Below the pieces are notes generated by a model, which did not search any database, was not told the origin of the DNA, and saw only the letters and a list, made by a program, of their open reading frames with translations. Positions 9,165 to 17,819 of a stretch of 64,000 nucleotides of DNA are shown one piece after another. The stretch's first letter is position 1; each line of letters starts with the position of its first letter. This DNA comes from Salegentibacter salinarum (GTDB lineage Bacteria; Bacteroidota; Bacteroidia; Flavobacteriales; Flavobacteriaceae): positions 310,001 through 374,000 of the forward strand of contig NZ_FUZC01000002.1 in assembly GCF_900168115.1 (NCBI RefSeq), in the 5' to 3' direction. Made by a program: the position numbers and the translations under genes.

Positions 9165-11015
9165 ATGAAAACTATTAAATTTACAAAACTTGCTGTACTG
9201 GCATTTTTGGCTTTTAGCCTCTTTTCCTGCAGTGACGATGATGACGGAGGAGATGTTATTATGCCAACAAACACAATTGCAGATTTTGTGGCCGAAAATG
9301 ATGATTATTCCTCTTTACAGGCTGCTTTAGAAGTAACAGGATTGGACGCTACTTTAGACGGATCTGCTGATTACACGGTTTTTGCCCCAAACAATGCTGC
9401 ATTTAATTCATTTTTATCAGCTAACGGATTCGGTAGTCTTGATGAAGTACCAACCGATGTTTTAACTGAAATTCTTTTAAACCACGTTCAGGAGGGTGAA
9501 ATTACATCTGGCGCCCTTTCAACAGGCTATATAGAAAGTATGGCTACCGGAATGGCTTCAGATTTACCTTTAAGCCTTTACATTAATACAGATGAAGGGG
9601 TGATGATTAACGGAGTTTCTTCTGTAACTACTGCCGACGTGGAAGTAGATAACGGAGTGATTCACGCTGTTGATGCTGTCATTGGATTACCTGATGTAAC
9701 AACATTTGCAACCGCCGATCCTGATTTTGATATTTTGGTTCAGGCTCTTACTGCAGATGAGTCGTTCACTTTTGTGGAAACCTTAATGATGACCGATGAT
9801 CCCGCTCCATTTACCGTTTTTGCCCCAACAAATACTGCTTTTGCAAATGTATTGGAGGAACTGGAATTGGCCGGATTAGGTGATATTCCTGCCGATCTTT
9901 TATCCAGCATTTTAACTTATCACGTGGTGGCCGGTGCAAATGTACGTGCAGGGGATCTTAGTGAGGATATGATGGTAGAAACATTAGAAACTGGAGGATT
10001 TACTATTAATCTTGGAGACAATGTAACTATTACCGATGAAAACGGAAGAACAGCAACAATTATCGCTACCGATATTCAGGCGAATAATGGTGTAATTCAC
10101 GCTTTAGATACTGTACTTCTTCCGGAAAATGATGCTATTGAAATTGAAACTAATACCATTGCAGATTTTGTAGCCGGAAACGAAAACTATTCTTCTTTGC
10201 TCGCAGCATTGGAAGAAACAGGTTTAACTTCAACCTTTACAGGAACGGATGAGTATACTGTTTTTGCACCTGATAACGATGCTTTTGAAGCATTCTTAAA
10301 TGAAAACGGATTTGATAGTCTTGAGGAGGTGCCAGTTGATTTATTAGCCCAGGTATTATTGAACCACGTTCAAGCGGGTGCAATTATGTCAGGAGATCTA
10401 AGTACCGGGTATATTCCCAGTCTGGCCGTATGGGGTACTTCAGAAGAGCCGTTAAGTATGTATATTAATACTAATGATGGTGTAATGATAAATGGAATGT
10501 CTAGCGTTACCGCTGCAAATATTGAAGCCGATAATGGTGTAATTCACGCCGTAGATGCTGTAATTGGCTTGCCGGATGTAACAACTTTTGCTACTGCCGA
10601 TCCTATGTTTGATGTTCTTGTACAGGCACTTACCAGGGAAGATTCTTTCACTTTTGTTGAAACTTTAATGATGACTGAAGATCCTGCACCGTTTACTGTA
10701 TTTGCCCCAACTAATGATGCTTTCGTAGCTTTGTTAGATGAACTGGGAGCTGAATCCCTTGCAGATATTGATGCTGCAACTTTAGAAGCTGTTTTAAGCT
10801 ACCACGTAGTTGCTGGAGCGAATGTAAGATCTGGAAATCTTTCTGATGAGATGATGGTTGAAACTTTACAGGGCGGTGAATTTACCGTAAACCTTGGAGA
10901 TAATGTTGTAATTACTGATGAAAGAGGAAGAACTTCTACAGTTATCGCAGCCGATGTTCAGGCTACAAATGGTGTGATACATGCCCTTGATACTGTTCTG
11001 CTTCCAGCTGAATAA
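9165..11015 (+). CDS. Four-domain fasciclin (FAS1) lipoprotein
   Basis: A 616-residue cell-surface lipoprotein: signal peptide with lipobox LFSC (Cys23), an acidic SDDDDGGD stretch typical of Bacteroidota surface export, then four FAS1 domains at roughly residues 37-172, 175-318, 329-466 and 468-614. The domains are arranged A-B-A'-B': repeats 1 and 3 begin NTIADFVA and contain NHVQ-GxI, while repeats 2 and 4 begin VTTFATADP and contain TFVETLMMT, so the gene grew by tandem duplication of a FAS1 pair. FAS1 proteins mediate adhesion and matrix interactions. A strong terminator follows. Confidence 0.93.
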   Translation: MKTIKFTKLAVLAFLAFSLFSCSDDDDGGDVIMPTNTIADFVAENDDYSSLQAALEVTGLDATLDGSADYTVFAPNNAAFNSFLSANGFGSLDEVPTDVLTEILLNHVQEGEITSGALSTGYIESMATGMASDLPLSLYINTDEGVMINGVSSVTTADVEVDNGVIHAVDAVIGLPDVTTFATADPDFDILVQALTADESFTFVETLMMTDDPAPFTVFAPTNTAFANVLEELELAGLGDIPADLLSSILTYHVVAGANVRAGDLSEDMMVETLETGGFTINLGDNVTITDENGRTATIIATDIQANNGVIHALDTVLLPENDAIEIETNTIADFVAGNENYSSLLAALEETGLTSTFTGTDEYTVFAPDNDAFEAFLNENGFDSLEEVPVDLLAQVLLNHVQAGAIMSGDLSTGYIPSLAVWGTSEEPLSMYINTNDGVMINGMSSVTAANIEADNGVIHAVDAVIGLPDVTTFATADPMFDVLVQALTREDSFTFVETLMMTEDPAPFTVFAPTNDAFVALLDELGAESLADIDAATLEAVLSYHVVAGANVRSGNLSDEMMVETLQGGEFTVNLGDNVVITDERGRTSTVIAADVQATNGVIHALDTVLLPAE

Positions 11016-11037
11016 ATTTTGATTGATTTATAAAAGG

Positions 11038-11072
11038 AAAAAGCCCCGGAAAATTAATTTCCGGGGCTTTTT
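11038..11072. terminator. Bidirectional intrinsic terminator
   Basis: Perfect 15-bp stem (AAAAAGCCCCGGAAA at 11038-11052, TTTCCGGGGCTTTTT at 11058-11072) around a five-base loop, with A and T tracts on the two sides. It serves the FAS1 gene (+) and the convergent M28 peptidase gene (-). Confidence 0.95.
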
Positions 11073-11093
11073 ATTCATTAAGAATTTAGCAAT

Positions 11094-12098
11094 TTATTCT
11101 TCAGCTTTATCTACAACCAATCTTTCGTCGCGATTAGCAATTTCCCAGGCAGTAAGAAAAACCAATTGAGCTCTTTTCTTTAGCGCTTCGTATTCAATTT
11201 TCTCAGCGGTATCAGTTGGTTTGTGATAATCTGGGTGAACTCCGTTAAAGTAAAAAATTACCGGAATATTATTTTTTGCGAAGTTGTAATGGTCACTTCG
11301 ATAGTAAAAACGGTTTGGATCATTTTCATCATTATAAGTATAATCCAGTTCCATATTCATAAATTCTGAATTCACATTTTCACTAAGTTCGTGAAGATCT
11401 GTACTTAATTTATCACTTCCAATAAGGTAAATATAGTTGTCATTTCCCTCGTGATCCTTGTCTATACGGCCAATCATATCCATATTAAGGTTAGCAACGG
11501 TATTTGCTAAAGGAAATACAGGATTTTCAACATAATATTTAGAACCTAAAAGGCCTTTTTCTTCAGCGGTTAAATGAATAAAAAGAATAGATCTTTTTGG
11601 CGTGTATCCATCTTTTTGAGCTTCTTTAAAAGCTTCAGCAACTTCAAGGATAGCCATTGGACCGGATCCACCATCATCTGCTCCATTAAAAATGTTTCCT
11701 TCATCATCTACACCTACGTGATCGTAATGCGAGGTGATTACTAGAATTTCTTCAGGTTTTTCGCTTCCTTGTATATACCCTAATACATTTTCTGAATCTT
11801 TAAGTTTACCGTCGAAAAACTCAGTTGGAATTTCCTGGTAATAATTTGAATATCCTTCTGGAGCATCCATGCCCATTTGTTGATATTCATTTACAATAAA
11901 TTCGGCCGCTTTTTTCTGTCCTGGTTCACCAGTGTTTCTGCCTTCGTACTCGTCACTTGCAAAAGTGGTAAGATTATCTCTTAATTCAGACGTAGTAATG
12001 GTTTCTGCATACTCCATCGGGTTTGCATTTTCAACATTTTTTTGTGTGCCACAAGCTACCATTCCGGCAGTTAGGCCCACTAAAAGCATTTTTTTCAT
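11094..12098 (-). CDS. M28 family zinc aminopeptidase, lipoprotein
   Basis: A 334-residue lipoprotein (lipobox GMVAC, Cys16) with a complete M28 peptidase core: first zinc ligand in ITSHYDHVG, bridging Asp in NGADDGGSGP, catalytic Glu-Glu in TAEEKGLLGS, Asp in NLNMDMIGR and the final His in YYRSDHYNFA. Members are di-zinc aminopeptidases that release N-terminal residues from peptides. It acts in the periplasm or on the cell surface. All metal ligands are intact. Confidence 0.92.
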   Translation of the reverse strand: MKKMLLVGLTAGMVACGTQKNVENANPMEYAETITTSELRDNLTTFASDEYEGRNTGEPGQKKAAEFIVNEYQQMGMDAPEGYSNYYQEIPTEFFDGKLKDSENVLGYIQGSEKPEEILVITSHYDHVGVDDEGNIFNGADDGGSGPMAILEVAEAFKEAQKDGYTPKRSILFIHLTAEEKGLLGSKYYVENPVFPLANTVANLNMDMIGRIDKDHEGNDNYIYLIGSDKLSTDLHELSENVNSEFMNMELDYTYNDENDPNRFYYRSDHYNFAKNNIPVIFYFNGVHPDYHKPTDTAEKIEYEALKKRAQLVFLTAWEIANRDERLVVDKAEE

Positions 12099-12305
12099 AG
12101 TTTATTTAATTTTTTCTATTAGATACTTCGTTAAATAATCCCAAAGTTTTTATTAAAGTCGCAGCAAGATAGCAGTTTCGGTTTAATTTTTAGATAGGTC
12201 TGTAAAAAATTCTTTTTGAAGACTCTATAGAAATTTAAATGATCTGACGTAGTTTAACTAGAAAAAATATTCCCCTTAAACCTTAATAAGCCTTCCCTGG
12301 AGATA

Positions 12306-13007
12306 CTACTGCTTTAAAGTTTTTTCTATTTCTTCTTTGGTAAGTGGGGCCATCACCTTATAGCCAGCCAGGTTTGGGTGAACCCCGTCTTCTGAATATT
12401 GTTTGGGTAATCCTTGTTTTTCATCTTTTAGCGGAGTAAAAAGATCTAGGTAAGTATGGTTGTTTTCCTCAGCATATTTTTCTAACCAGGTATTGATTTT
12501 GGCTATTTTTTGAACCGGTTCCAGGCCGGGGCGCCAGGGATAATCGTAAACGGGTAGGATAGAAGCCAGAATAACTTTAATGTCATTGGCTTTGGAAAGT
12601 TGGGCCATAGCTTTAATATTATTAGTGATCATTTCTACGGAAGAAAATCCGGTATTCCCCGCTATATCATTTGTGCCGGCAAGAATTACTACCGCCTTAG
12701 GATGAAGTTTCACCACATCTGGCATAAACCGAACCAGCATTTGAGGGGTTGTTTGTCCGCCAATCCCGCGTCCGGCATAGTTATTTTCTTCAAAAAATTC
12801 CGGCTGTGCATTTATCCATCCTTCGGTTATGGAATTTCCCATAAAGACCACATCGGGATAATTTTTGGTGTGGATTATTTTATCATTTTCGGTTTTGTAC
12901 TTTTTTAGATTGGCCCAATCTTGTTCCATAAGTTCGCGGTATTCTGTTTGCGCAAATAAGAAATTGCTTAAAAGAATTACAACAGAAATTAAAATTACTT
13001 TTTTCAT
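12306..13007 (-). CDS. Secreted SGNH/GDSL hydrolase
   Basis: A 233-residue protein with a signal peptide (residues 1-19, ending LFAQ). All four SGNH blocks are visible: Ser in VFMGNSITEGW, Gly in YAGRGIGGQTTPQML, Asn in VILAGTNDIAGN, and the Asp-x-x-His pair in SEDGVHPNLAGY. It resembles the PAF-acetylhydrolase/rhamnogalacturonan acetylesterase-like group, so it probably removes acyl groups from glycans or lipids in the periplasm. The substrate is not known. Confidence 0.9.
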   Translation of the reverse strand: MKKVILISVVILLSNFLFAQTEYRELMEQDWANLKKYKTENDKIIHTKNYPDVVFMGNSITEGWINAQPEFFEENNYAGRGIGGQTTPQMLVRFMPDVVKLHPKAVVILAGTNDIAGNTGFSSVEMITNNIKAMAQLSKANDIKVILASILPVYDYPWRPGLEPVQKIAKINTWLEKYAEENNHTYLDLFTPLKDEKQGLPKQYSEDGVHPNLAGYKVMAPLTKEEIEKTLKQ

Positions 13008-13067
13008 AGGTTTAAAAGTATAAAATTGAATTTATTCTGTATAAAATTTTTAATTAATAGAGAAGTT

Positions 13068-13616
13068 CTAGAATCCAATAGATACTTTTGTTCGTAATAG
13101 CGTGTTTAATTCCGGTTGATTACCAAAAAGGGTACTGGCACCAACATCTATATTAACATTATTGAAATTGCCCCTTAGTCCTGCGCTAACTTCAGACTGA
13201 GGATACAGAAGTTCCATATGAGGAGTGTTGATTCGTCCTTCCTCATTTAAAGACGGTGTTAAATACCGGCCAAAAAGATAAAAGCTAAACCTTTGGTTAA
13301 ATTTGTACTCAAAGTTTGCACTAATACTCCCATGAATACCGGGAGCCATATTATTAAAAATTGTGTTCTGCTCAAGGAAGCCCGCGCCTAAAGTGATTAG
13401 GAGTTTATCGGTTTCATAATTAAATGTTTGGTTATATAATTTATAATAGCCCAATCCATTAAAAGCATTTTGTGCCTGGTATCGTGACGTGTAGAAATTA
13501 CTTGAACTTAGCTCTGGATTATTTAAAGTTTCTGACTGTTCCTGGGCTTCTAAATTAGAAAAGGGTAAAAGAATTATAAAGGCAAGAAGATGAATGGATG
13601 ACCGCAATTTTTTCAT
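13068..13616 (-). CDS. Small outer-membrane beta-barrel-like protein
   Basis: A 182-residue protein with a signal peptide (residues 1-24, cleavage near NLEA-QEQ). The mature chain is a series of alternating, aromatic-rich strands (YKLYNQTFNYETDKLLITLGAGF, FEYKFNQRFSFYLFGRYLTPSL, MELLYPQSEVSAGLRGNF) ending in KVSIGF, with a terminal Phe as in outer-membrane barrels. I do not recognise a named family. It lies 60 bp upstream of, and on the same strand as, the SGNH gene. Confidence 0.65.
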   Translation of the reverse strand: MKKLRSSIHLLAFIILLPFSNLEAQEQSETLNNPELSSSNFYTSRYQAQNAFNGLGYYKLYNQTFNYETDKLLITLGAGFLEQNTIFNNMAPGIHGSISANFEYKFNQRFSFYLFGRYLTPSLNEEGRINTPHMELLYPQSEVSAGLRGNFNNVNIDVGASTLFGNQPELNTLLRTKVSIGF

Positions 13617-13797
13617 AAATGCACTGGATTAAAATTGATGTAAACCATATTGAAATAAATTGATAAACCTGGTTTGAAAGTCTAACAGGCAGGAAGGTAG
13701 AAATTAATTCAGGAAATAGGGCTAATAAAATATTAAATACGCTAAATGCTGATAATTAGCTGATTTGAGAAAAGCCTGAAAAAACTTATAGAAAAGC

Positions 13798-13829
13798 TTG
13801 TGTGTATTTGTAAAAGCTTGTTATATTTG
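13798..13829 (+). promoter_or_regulatory. Promoter of tRNA-Ser
   Basis: A perfect Bacteroidota -7 box TATATTTG lies at 13822-13829, with a TTG at 13798-13800 about 21 bp upstream as -33 element. Transcription would start near 13836, 27 bp before the tRNA. The sequence AAAAGCTT occurs three times in 13792-13853, twice around this promoter and once downstream. Confidence 0.65.
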
Positions 13830-13862
13830 CATCCGCTAAGCAGAAAAGCTTAGCATTTTACT

Positions 13863-13950
13863 GGAGGAATGGCAGAGTGGTCGATTGCGGCAGTCTTGAA
13901 AACTGTTGACTGTAACAGGTCCGGGGGTTCGAATCCCTCTTCCTCCGCCA
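13863..13950 (+). tRNA. tRNA-Ser (anticodon UGA)
   Basis: An 88-base serine tRNA including an encoded CCA. The acceptor arm pairs GGAGGAA with TTCCTCC; the anticodon stem GCAGT/ACTGT closes the loop CTTGAAA with anticodon TGA; a long variable arm (class II tRNA) follows, and the T arm has GGTTCGAATCC. Its 3' end is the likely attachment site of the mobile element, since an integrase gene starts 253 bp downstream. Confidence 0.97.
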
Positions 13951-13970
13951 ATTACACTACAAATTGTAAC

Positions 13971-14005
13971 AAAAAGCCCCAAAACCTACGGATTTGGGGC
14001 TTTTT
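13971..14005 (+). terminator. Intrinsic terminator after tRNA-Ser
   Basis: A 13-bp perfect stem (AAAAAGCCCCAAA at 13971-13983 with TTTGGGGCTTTTT at 13993-14005) with a nine-base loop and a T run. It ends transcription of the tRNA and insulates the integrase gene. Confidence 0.93.
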
Positions 14006-14060
14006 CATTTTTAACAAAATCATATAAACTTATCTAAAATCAAATTTTATGAAGCAAATT

Positions 14061-14095
14061 TGGTTACACCAACTTATTCCAATTTGGTGTAACCA
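14061..14095. promoter_or_regulatory. 12-bp inverted repeat beside the attachment site
   Basis: TGGTTACACCAA (14061-14072) and TTGGTGTAACCA (14084-14095) form a perfect 12-bp inverted repeat with an 11-bp spacer, between the tRNA terminator and the integrase start. It is too far from a U-run to be a terminator. The place suits arm-type integrase or excisionase binding sites, or an operator for the integrase gene; which one is not shown by the sequence. Confidence 0.55.
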
Positions 14096-14202
14096 TTTGG
14101 AAGTAAATACCTACAAAAAATAACTTAAAACCCATTGTATCAGTATTTTAAAATGTATTTATTTTATATCTTTAACTTCAATCAGAACTAAAAATTGACG
14201 TT

Positions 14203-15435
14203 ATGGAAAATCATTTTAGCTACACTTTATTTGTTCGACCTATTAGAACCAAACCAGAGTTTGGAGCAATTTATTTAAGAGTTAATTCTAATGGTCAGCG
14301 AGCTGCTTGCAGTTTACATAGAAGGATAAGAGTTATTGACTGGGATAATAATCTTTCCCAGTTGTTACCGGGTACTCCTGATTCTCAAGTTCTCAATAAC
14401 TATCTCACCAAGGTGAAGGCAGACATCCTTAGAATTCACCAGCGTTTTCTTTTTGGCGATAAACAATTTTCAGCCCAGGATATCATTGATTCATATTCGG
14501 GGAAAGAAAAATTAAAAACGATTAAAAATCAGAAAATGGTTCTGCAGATTTTTCAAGATCATAATGATAAGGTTGATCGGCTGGTTGGAAAGGATTTTGC
14601 TGCCGGAACGGCCGAAAGGTATAGAACGGCTAAAAAGCACGTTGAAGAATATATAAAGAAAGAATACAAAACTTCTGATATTCCCGTGAAAGATGTTAAT
14701 CATAAATTTATTACCGGGTTTGAATATTATTTAAAAACAGAAAGAAACTGTGCACATAATTCAGCGATTAAATACATAACAAATTTTAAAAAAATAATCC
14801 GCATTGCTTTTACCAATGAATGGATCAGTAGGGACCCATTTCAGAACTGGAAGGGTAAACTAAAGGTGGTGGACCGGGAGTTTTTAACTGAAGGGGAACT
14901 TCAGGCCTTGATATCCAAGGAAATTAAAAACGAACGCTTAAGTTTGGTTAAAGATATTTTTACCTTTAGCTGCTTCACCGGGCTTTGTTACGCAGATGTA
15001 AAGAAACTCTCAGAAAAAGAAGTGGTGGTCGGTTTTGATGGAAAACGTTGGATTAAGACTAACAGAACTAAAACTAAAACTCGAAGCAGTATTCCAATTC
15101 TTCCTACGGCAGAAGCAATATTGGAGAAATATTCCGAACATCCCGAAGTTAGCGAAAAGCAATTAATTCCGATTTTAAGCAATCAAAAAATGAATGCTTA
15201 TATCAAAGAAATTGCAGATATCTGTGGGATAAATAAAAACCTCACTTTCCATTTGGCCAGACATACTTTTGCTACTACAGTTACGCTCTCAAATGGAGTT
15301 CCTATCGAGAGCGTTAGTAAGATGCTGGGGCACAAAAATCTTCAGACTACCCAGCACTATGCAAAAATTCTAGATCGAAAAATAAGTGATGATATGGCAA
15401 TTTTAAGAGAACGATTGAGTGCTAAAAATTTTTAG
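14203..15435 (+). CDS. Tyrosine recombinase (integrase), CTnDOT-like
   Basis: A 410-residue site-specific recombinase. The N-terminal arm-binding domain (about residues 1-100) and SAM-like core-binding domain (about 105-205) precede the catalytic domain. Catalytic elements seen are the strand lysine region TNRTKTKTRSS, HLARHTF (His-x-x-Arg, near residue 350), LGHKNLQTTQHY with the second His, and the nucleophile Tyr in QHYAKI near residue 386. Box I reads FTGLCYADV, with Cys where most relatives have the first catalytic Arg; loss of this Arg is known from IntDOT-type enzymes. Its place next to tRNA-Ser suggests that it integrates the element there. Confidence 0.93.
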   Translation: MENHFSYTLFVRPIRTKPEFGAIYLRVNSNGQRAACSLHRRIRVIDWDNNLSQLLPGTPDSQVLNNYLTKVKADILRIHQRFLFGDKQFSAQDIIDSYSGKEKLKTIKNQKMVLQIFQDHNDKVDRLVGKDFAAGTAERYRTAKKHVEEYIKKEYKTSDIPVKDVNHKFITGFEYYLKTERNCAHNSAIKYITNFKKIIRIAFTNEWISRDPFQNWKGKLKVVDREFLTEGELQALISKEIKNERLSLVKDIFTFSCFTGLCYADVKKLSEKEVVVGFDGKRWIKTNRTKTKTRSSIPILPTAEAILEKYSEHPEVSEKQLIPILSNQKMNAYIKEIADICGINKNLTFHLARHTFATTVTLSNGVPIESVSKMLGHKNLQTTQHYAKILDRKISDDMAILRERLSAKNF

Positions 15436-15476
15436 TGAATATTTAAGGGTGAATTCAAACCACATAATTAGTATAG

Positions 15477-15677
15477 CTAACCTTCCATATGGCTAGGCAC
15501 TCCTTAGGCACAACAGTAACCCTTAGTAATGGCGAGCCTATAAAAACGGTTTCAAAAATGTTGGGCTATATCAAACTTTCTCCCACTCAAATTTACGCCC
15601 GGGTTCTTGAACATTAAGTTAGTTATGATATGGGGATGTTACGAATGGTTTTGAAATCAAGGGAAAAGGGGAATTGA
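15477..15677 (+). pseudogene. C-terminal relic of a second tyrosine recombinase
   Basis: Translation in the frame of base 15477 gives LTFHMARHSLGTTVTLSNG followed by EPIKTVSKMLGY, then QIYARVLEH and a stop, then further integrase-like sequence (VSYDMGMLRM). This matches the last 65-70 residues of the intact integrase upstream: the HxxR motif and the nucleophile Tyr (TQIYARVL) are still recognisable, while the GH motif has become GY. No upstream portion exists (an in-frame stop is at 15474). It is a remnant of an earlier integration or of a duplicated integrase gene. Confidence 0.85.
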
Positions 15678-15780
15678 TAGAGTTTTTAAGTATACTTATT
15701 CTAATATACCATTGTTTTTACTAAAAAAGTTATTTCTATCAATTTTGTATATTTAGTAAGTGGTTAAAATTAAACAGGTT

Positions 15781-16071
15781 ATGAAAAATATAGAATCAAT
15801 TCAAGAGATGCCGGTTCAAGAGGAATTCAGTAAAGAGATAATCGATAATTTACTTGAACTACACCGTCAATTAATTTTGCTTGAACAGCTTGACGGTGGA
15901 TCAAAAATACCATTTTTAAGAAAGATAGTGATCCTTCGTGATTACTTTTGGGATTTAGATATTGAAGAATATTTATACGACCATGAGGATCTTGGCTACA
16001 TATATGACAACCTAGAGAGACTTATGGAAGAAATTAAAATTTACGTGCCGTTCCCAAAAAGGACGTCTTAA
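15781..16071 (+). CDS. Small hypothetical protein
   Basis: A 96-residue acidic, mainly helical protein (central part IIDNLLELHRQLILLEQLDG, then FLRKIVILRDYFWDLDIEEYLYDHEDLGYIYDNLERLMEEI). I do not recognise a family. The ATG at 15781 is preferred over an in-frame GTG at 15760. It lies between the integrase relic and the restriction gene, a position often taken by small regulatory or accessory genes of mobile elements. No signal peptide or membrane segment is seen. Confidence 0.55.
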   Translation: MKNIESIQEMPVQEEFSKEIIDNLLELHRQLILLEQLDGGSKIPFLRKIVILRDYFWDLDIEEYLYDHEDLGYIYDNLERLMEEIKIYVPFPKRTS

Positions 16072-16237
16072 ACCAAAATGTTGTAAGTTTCCTACATTTT
16101 ACAATTTAAAGTACTAAGGATCTAAAGGCCGGAATTTTGAAACTTTCAAAGTTTACGGGATTATGTTGAATAAAAGAAACTACAAGCTTGCCAAACAGAA
16201 CCGATTTTAATTAAGGTTCTGTGAATTTCTTTTTGTT

Positions 16238-17674
16238 TTACTTTCTTTCCGGGTCTATTATAGAAACTAAGTTTCCAAAATGAAATCTAAACTTTAACGA
16301 ATTTCGAGCAGAATGAATCTGAAATTCACCAAGACTAATTTTGCCATAACGGATAGTAACACTATTCTTGTCTTGAAAATTGTTAGAATACTCTAGTTCT
16401 TTAGGTGAGAAATACCAGTCTTTGAAAAACTTTTTCTCAACTAATTGTGAATTGATATTACTTCCTTCATTGTAAACTGACCATAATAAATAATCACATT
16501 CATTCAAATGTTTCAAATACTCCGATAATAAATCTGCTAGTATCACCCTATCCAGCACGATCTCCCTAAACTTAATACCATCCATATTACCTTCGTACCA
16601 CCCTTTTGCAGAGAAATAATAATCAAAGGTTTTAGGGGAGGGCTGGCCTACTTCTGGTGGGCAAACTTTTGCATTTTTATTTTTATTGGTTTTCAAGGAA
16701 AGAGATTTTCCGGCTTCAAGAATAAAATCGATACCACTTTTGCTATTACCCCCTCTTACTCTGGCAGCTGTTCCACCATACTTCACTGGCTTATAAGGAA
16801 AGAATTTTTCTTCATTTGTTTTATAGTGTTTTTTGAATAATCTGACCACTACTGAATTGGAATTATTCTTAAGTCTATCATTGTCAACTCCAGGATCCAA
16901 TAGAAAATTTTCACAAATCGCCAATTCTGCGGAATCGCCAATAACGGCATTATTTAAAATCTTTTCCACCATCAACAGAGATGGGAAATTCTCTCGATCT
17001 AGCCTAATTTTATAACCACTTCTGTTAGAATGCAGTTGAAACTCAATAATGGTTTTACCCTTGTACTTCGCAGTAGTCGTTTCATTCCAGGCAGCGACTG
17101 TATCCTTCGTAAAGGAGAAATCTTTTCTTTCAAAAGTCAGCTCTGGTAAATCCTCCCGGGGAATCATTTTAAAGGTCAGATTTTCGTTCCCATCTACGTA
17201 TATCCAGGCTGTTTCATCACTAATTAGGGCATAATCAATAAGAATAGGAAGAATTTCGTGCACTTTTGATAAACAGAATGCCTTAAAATTTTCTCTATCT
17301 ATTGTTTCGCCTGCGAGATCACCAAAAAAATGGTTAAATGTGATATCTCCAGCTTGCCCTACTACTTTTGGAGCAAACTTTTTATTCTTCTTCCCGAAAG
17401 TTCTAATGGAGAATGTTTGTCCATCTGACAGTAGAAAATTATGCGGGCATTTTTTTACAAATTCGGAAGTGTATTTCTTTGAATAAGTAAGAAATTCAAC
17501 CGGTGTAGCTTTTTTAAAAAGCTCTTTAATAATCCCCGATTCTTCTATTTTTAATAGAATATCCTCAGAAATTCTTTTAGGAGCTATTTGGTTTGATAAG
17601 TTGTATTCTTTGCAAATAGCATATTGAAATGTAATTCCGAAAGTTTCATTATTCATTGAAAAAAGTTTACTCAA
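16238..17674 (-). CDS. Type II-like restriction endonuclease, internally duplicated
   Basis: A 478-residue protein divergent from an adenine methyltransferase, hence most likely its cognate nuclease. Two homologous halves are evident (about 1-240 and 241-478). Paired segments include AICKEYNL/AICENFLL, NFLLSDGQTFSIRT/DFILEAGKSLSLKT, KKFAPKVVGQ/NAKVCPPEVGQ and IIEFQLHSNR/LGEFQIHSAR. The second half keeps a PD-(D/E)XK-like Asp followed by S-L-K, while the first has Asn and S-I-R, so only the C-terminal copy looks catalytic. This layout recalls pseudo-dimeric enzymes such as Sau3AI, but no specific family was recognised and the target sequence is unknown. Confidence 0.7.
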   Translation of the reverse strand: MSKLFSMNNETFGITFQYAICKEYNLSNQIAPKRISEDILLKIEESGIIKELFKKATPVEFLTYSKKYTSEFVKKCPHNFLLSDGQTFSIRTFGKKNKKFAPKVVGQAGDITFNHFFGDLAGETIDRENFKAFCLSKVHEILPILIDYALISDETAWIYVDGNENLTFKMIPREDLPELTFERKDFSFTKDTVAAWNETTTAKYKGKTIIEFQLHSNRSGYKIRLDRENFPSLLMVEKILNNAVIGDSAELAICENFLLDPGVDNDRLKNNSNSVVVRLFKKHYKTNEEKFFPYKPVKYGGTAARVRGGNSKSGIDFILEAGKSLSLKTNKNKNAKVCPPEVGQPSPKTFDYYFSAKGWYEGNMDGIKFREIVLDRVILADLLSEYLKHLNECDYLLWSVYNEGSNINSQLVEKKFFKDWYFSPKELEYSNNFQDKNSVTIRYGKISLGEFQIHSARNSLKFRFHFGNLVSIIDPERK

Positions 17675-17771
17675 ATGAGTTTCTAAATAAGATCAAGTAT
17701 ACGTGCATTATACATTTCTTACAAATAAATTAAAATGTCTTACAAAGATCCTTAGATAGTATTCTTATGCA

Positions 17772-17798
17772 TTGCCGTACTAATAAATTATATATTTG
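17772..17798 (+). promoter_or_regulatory. Promoter of the adenine methyltransferase gene
   Basis: TATATTTG at 17791-17798 is a perfect -7 box, with TTG at 17772-17774 sixteen bases upstream. The start site would be near 17805, leaving a leader of about 15 bases before the ATG at 17820. The divergent restriction gene begins at 17674, so this 145-bp gap must hold both promoters. Confidence 0.6.
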
Positions 17799-17819
17799 CA
17801 TTCTTCAAAATAATCTCTA

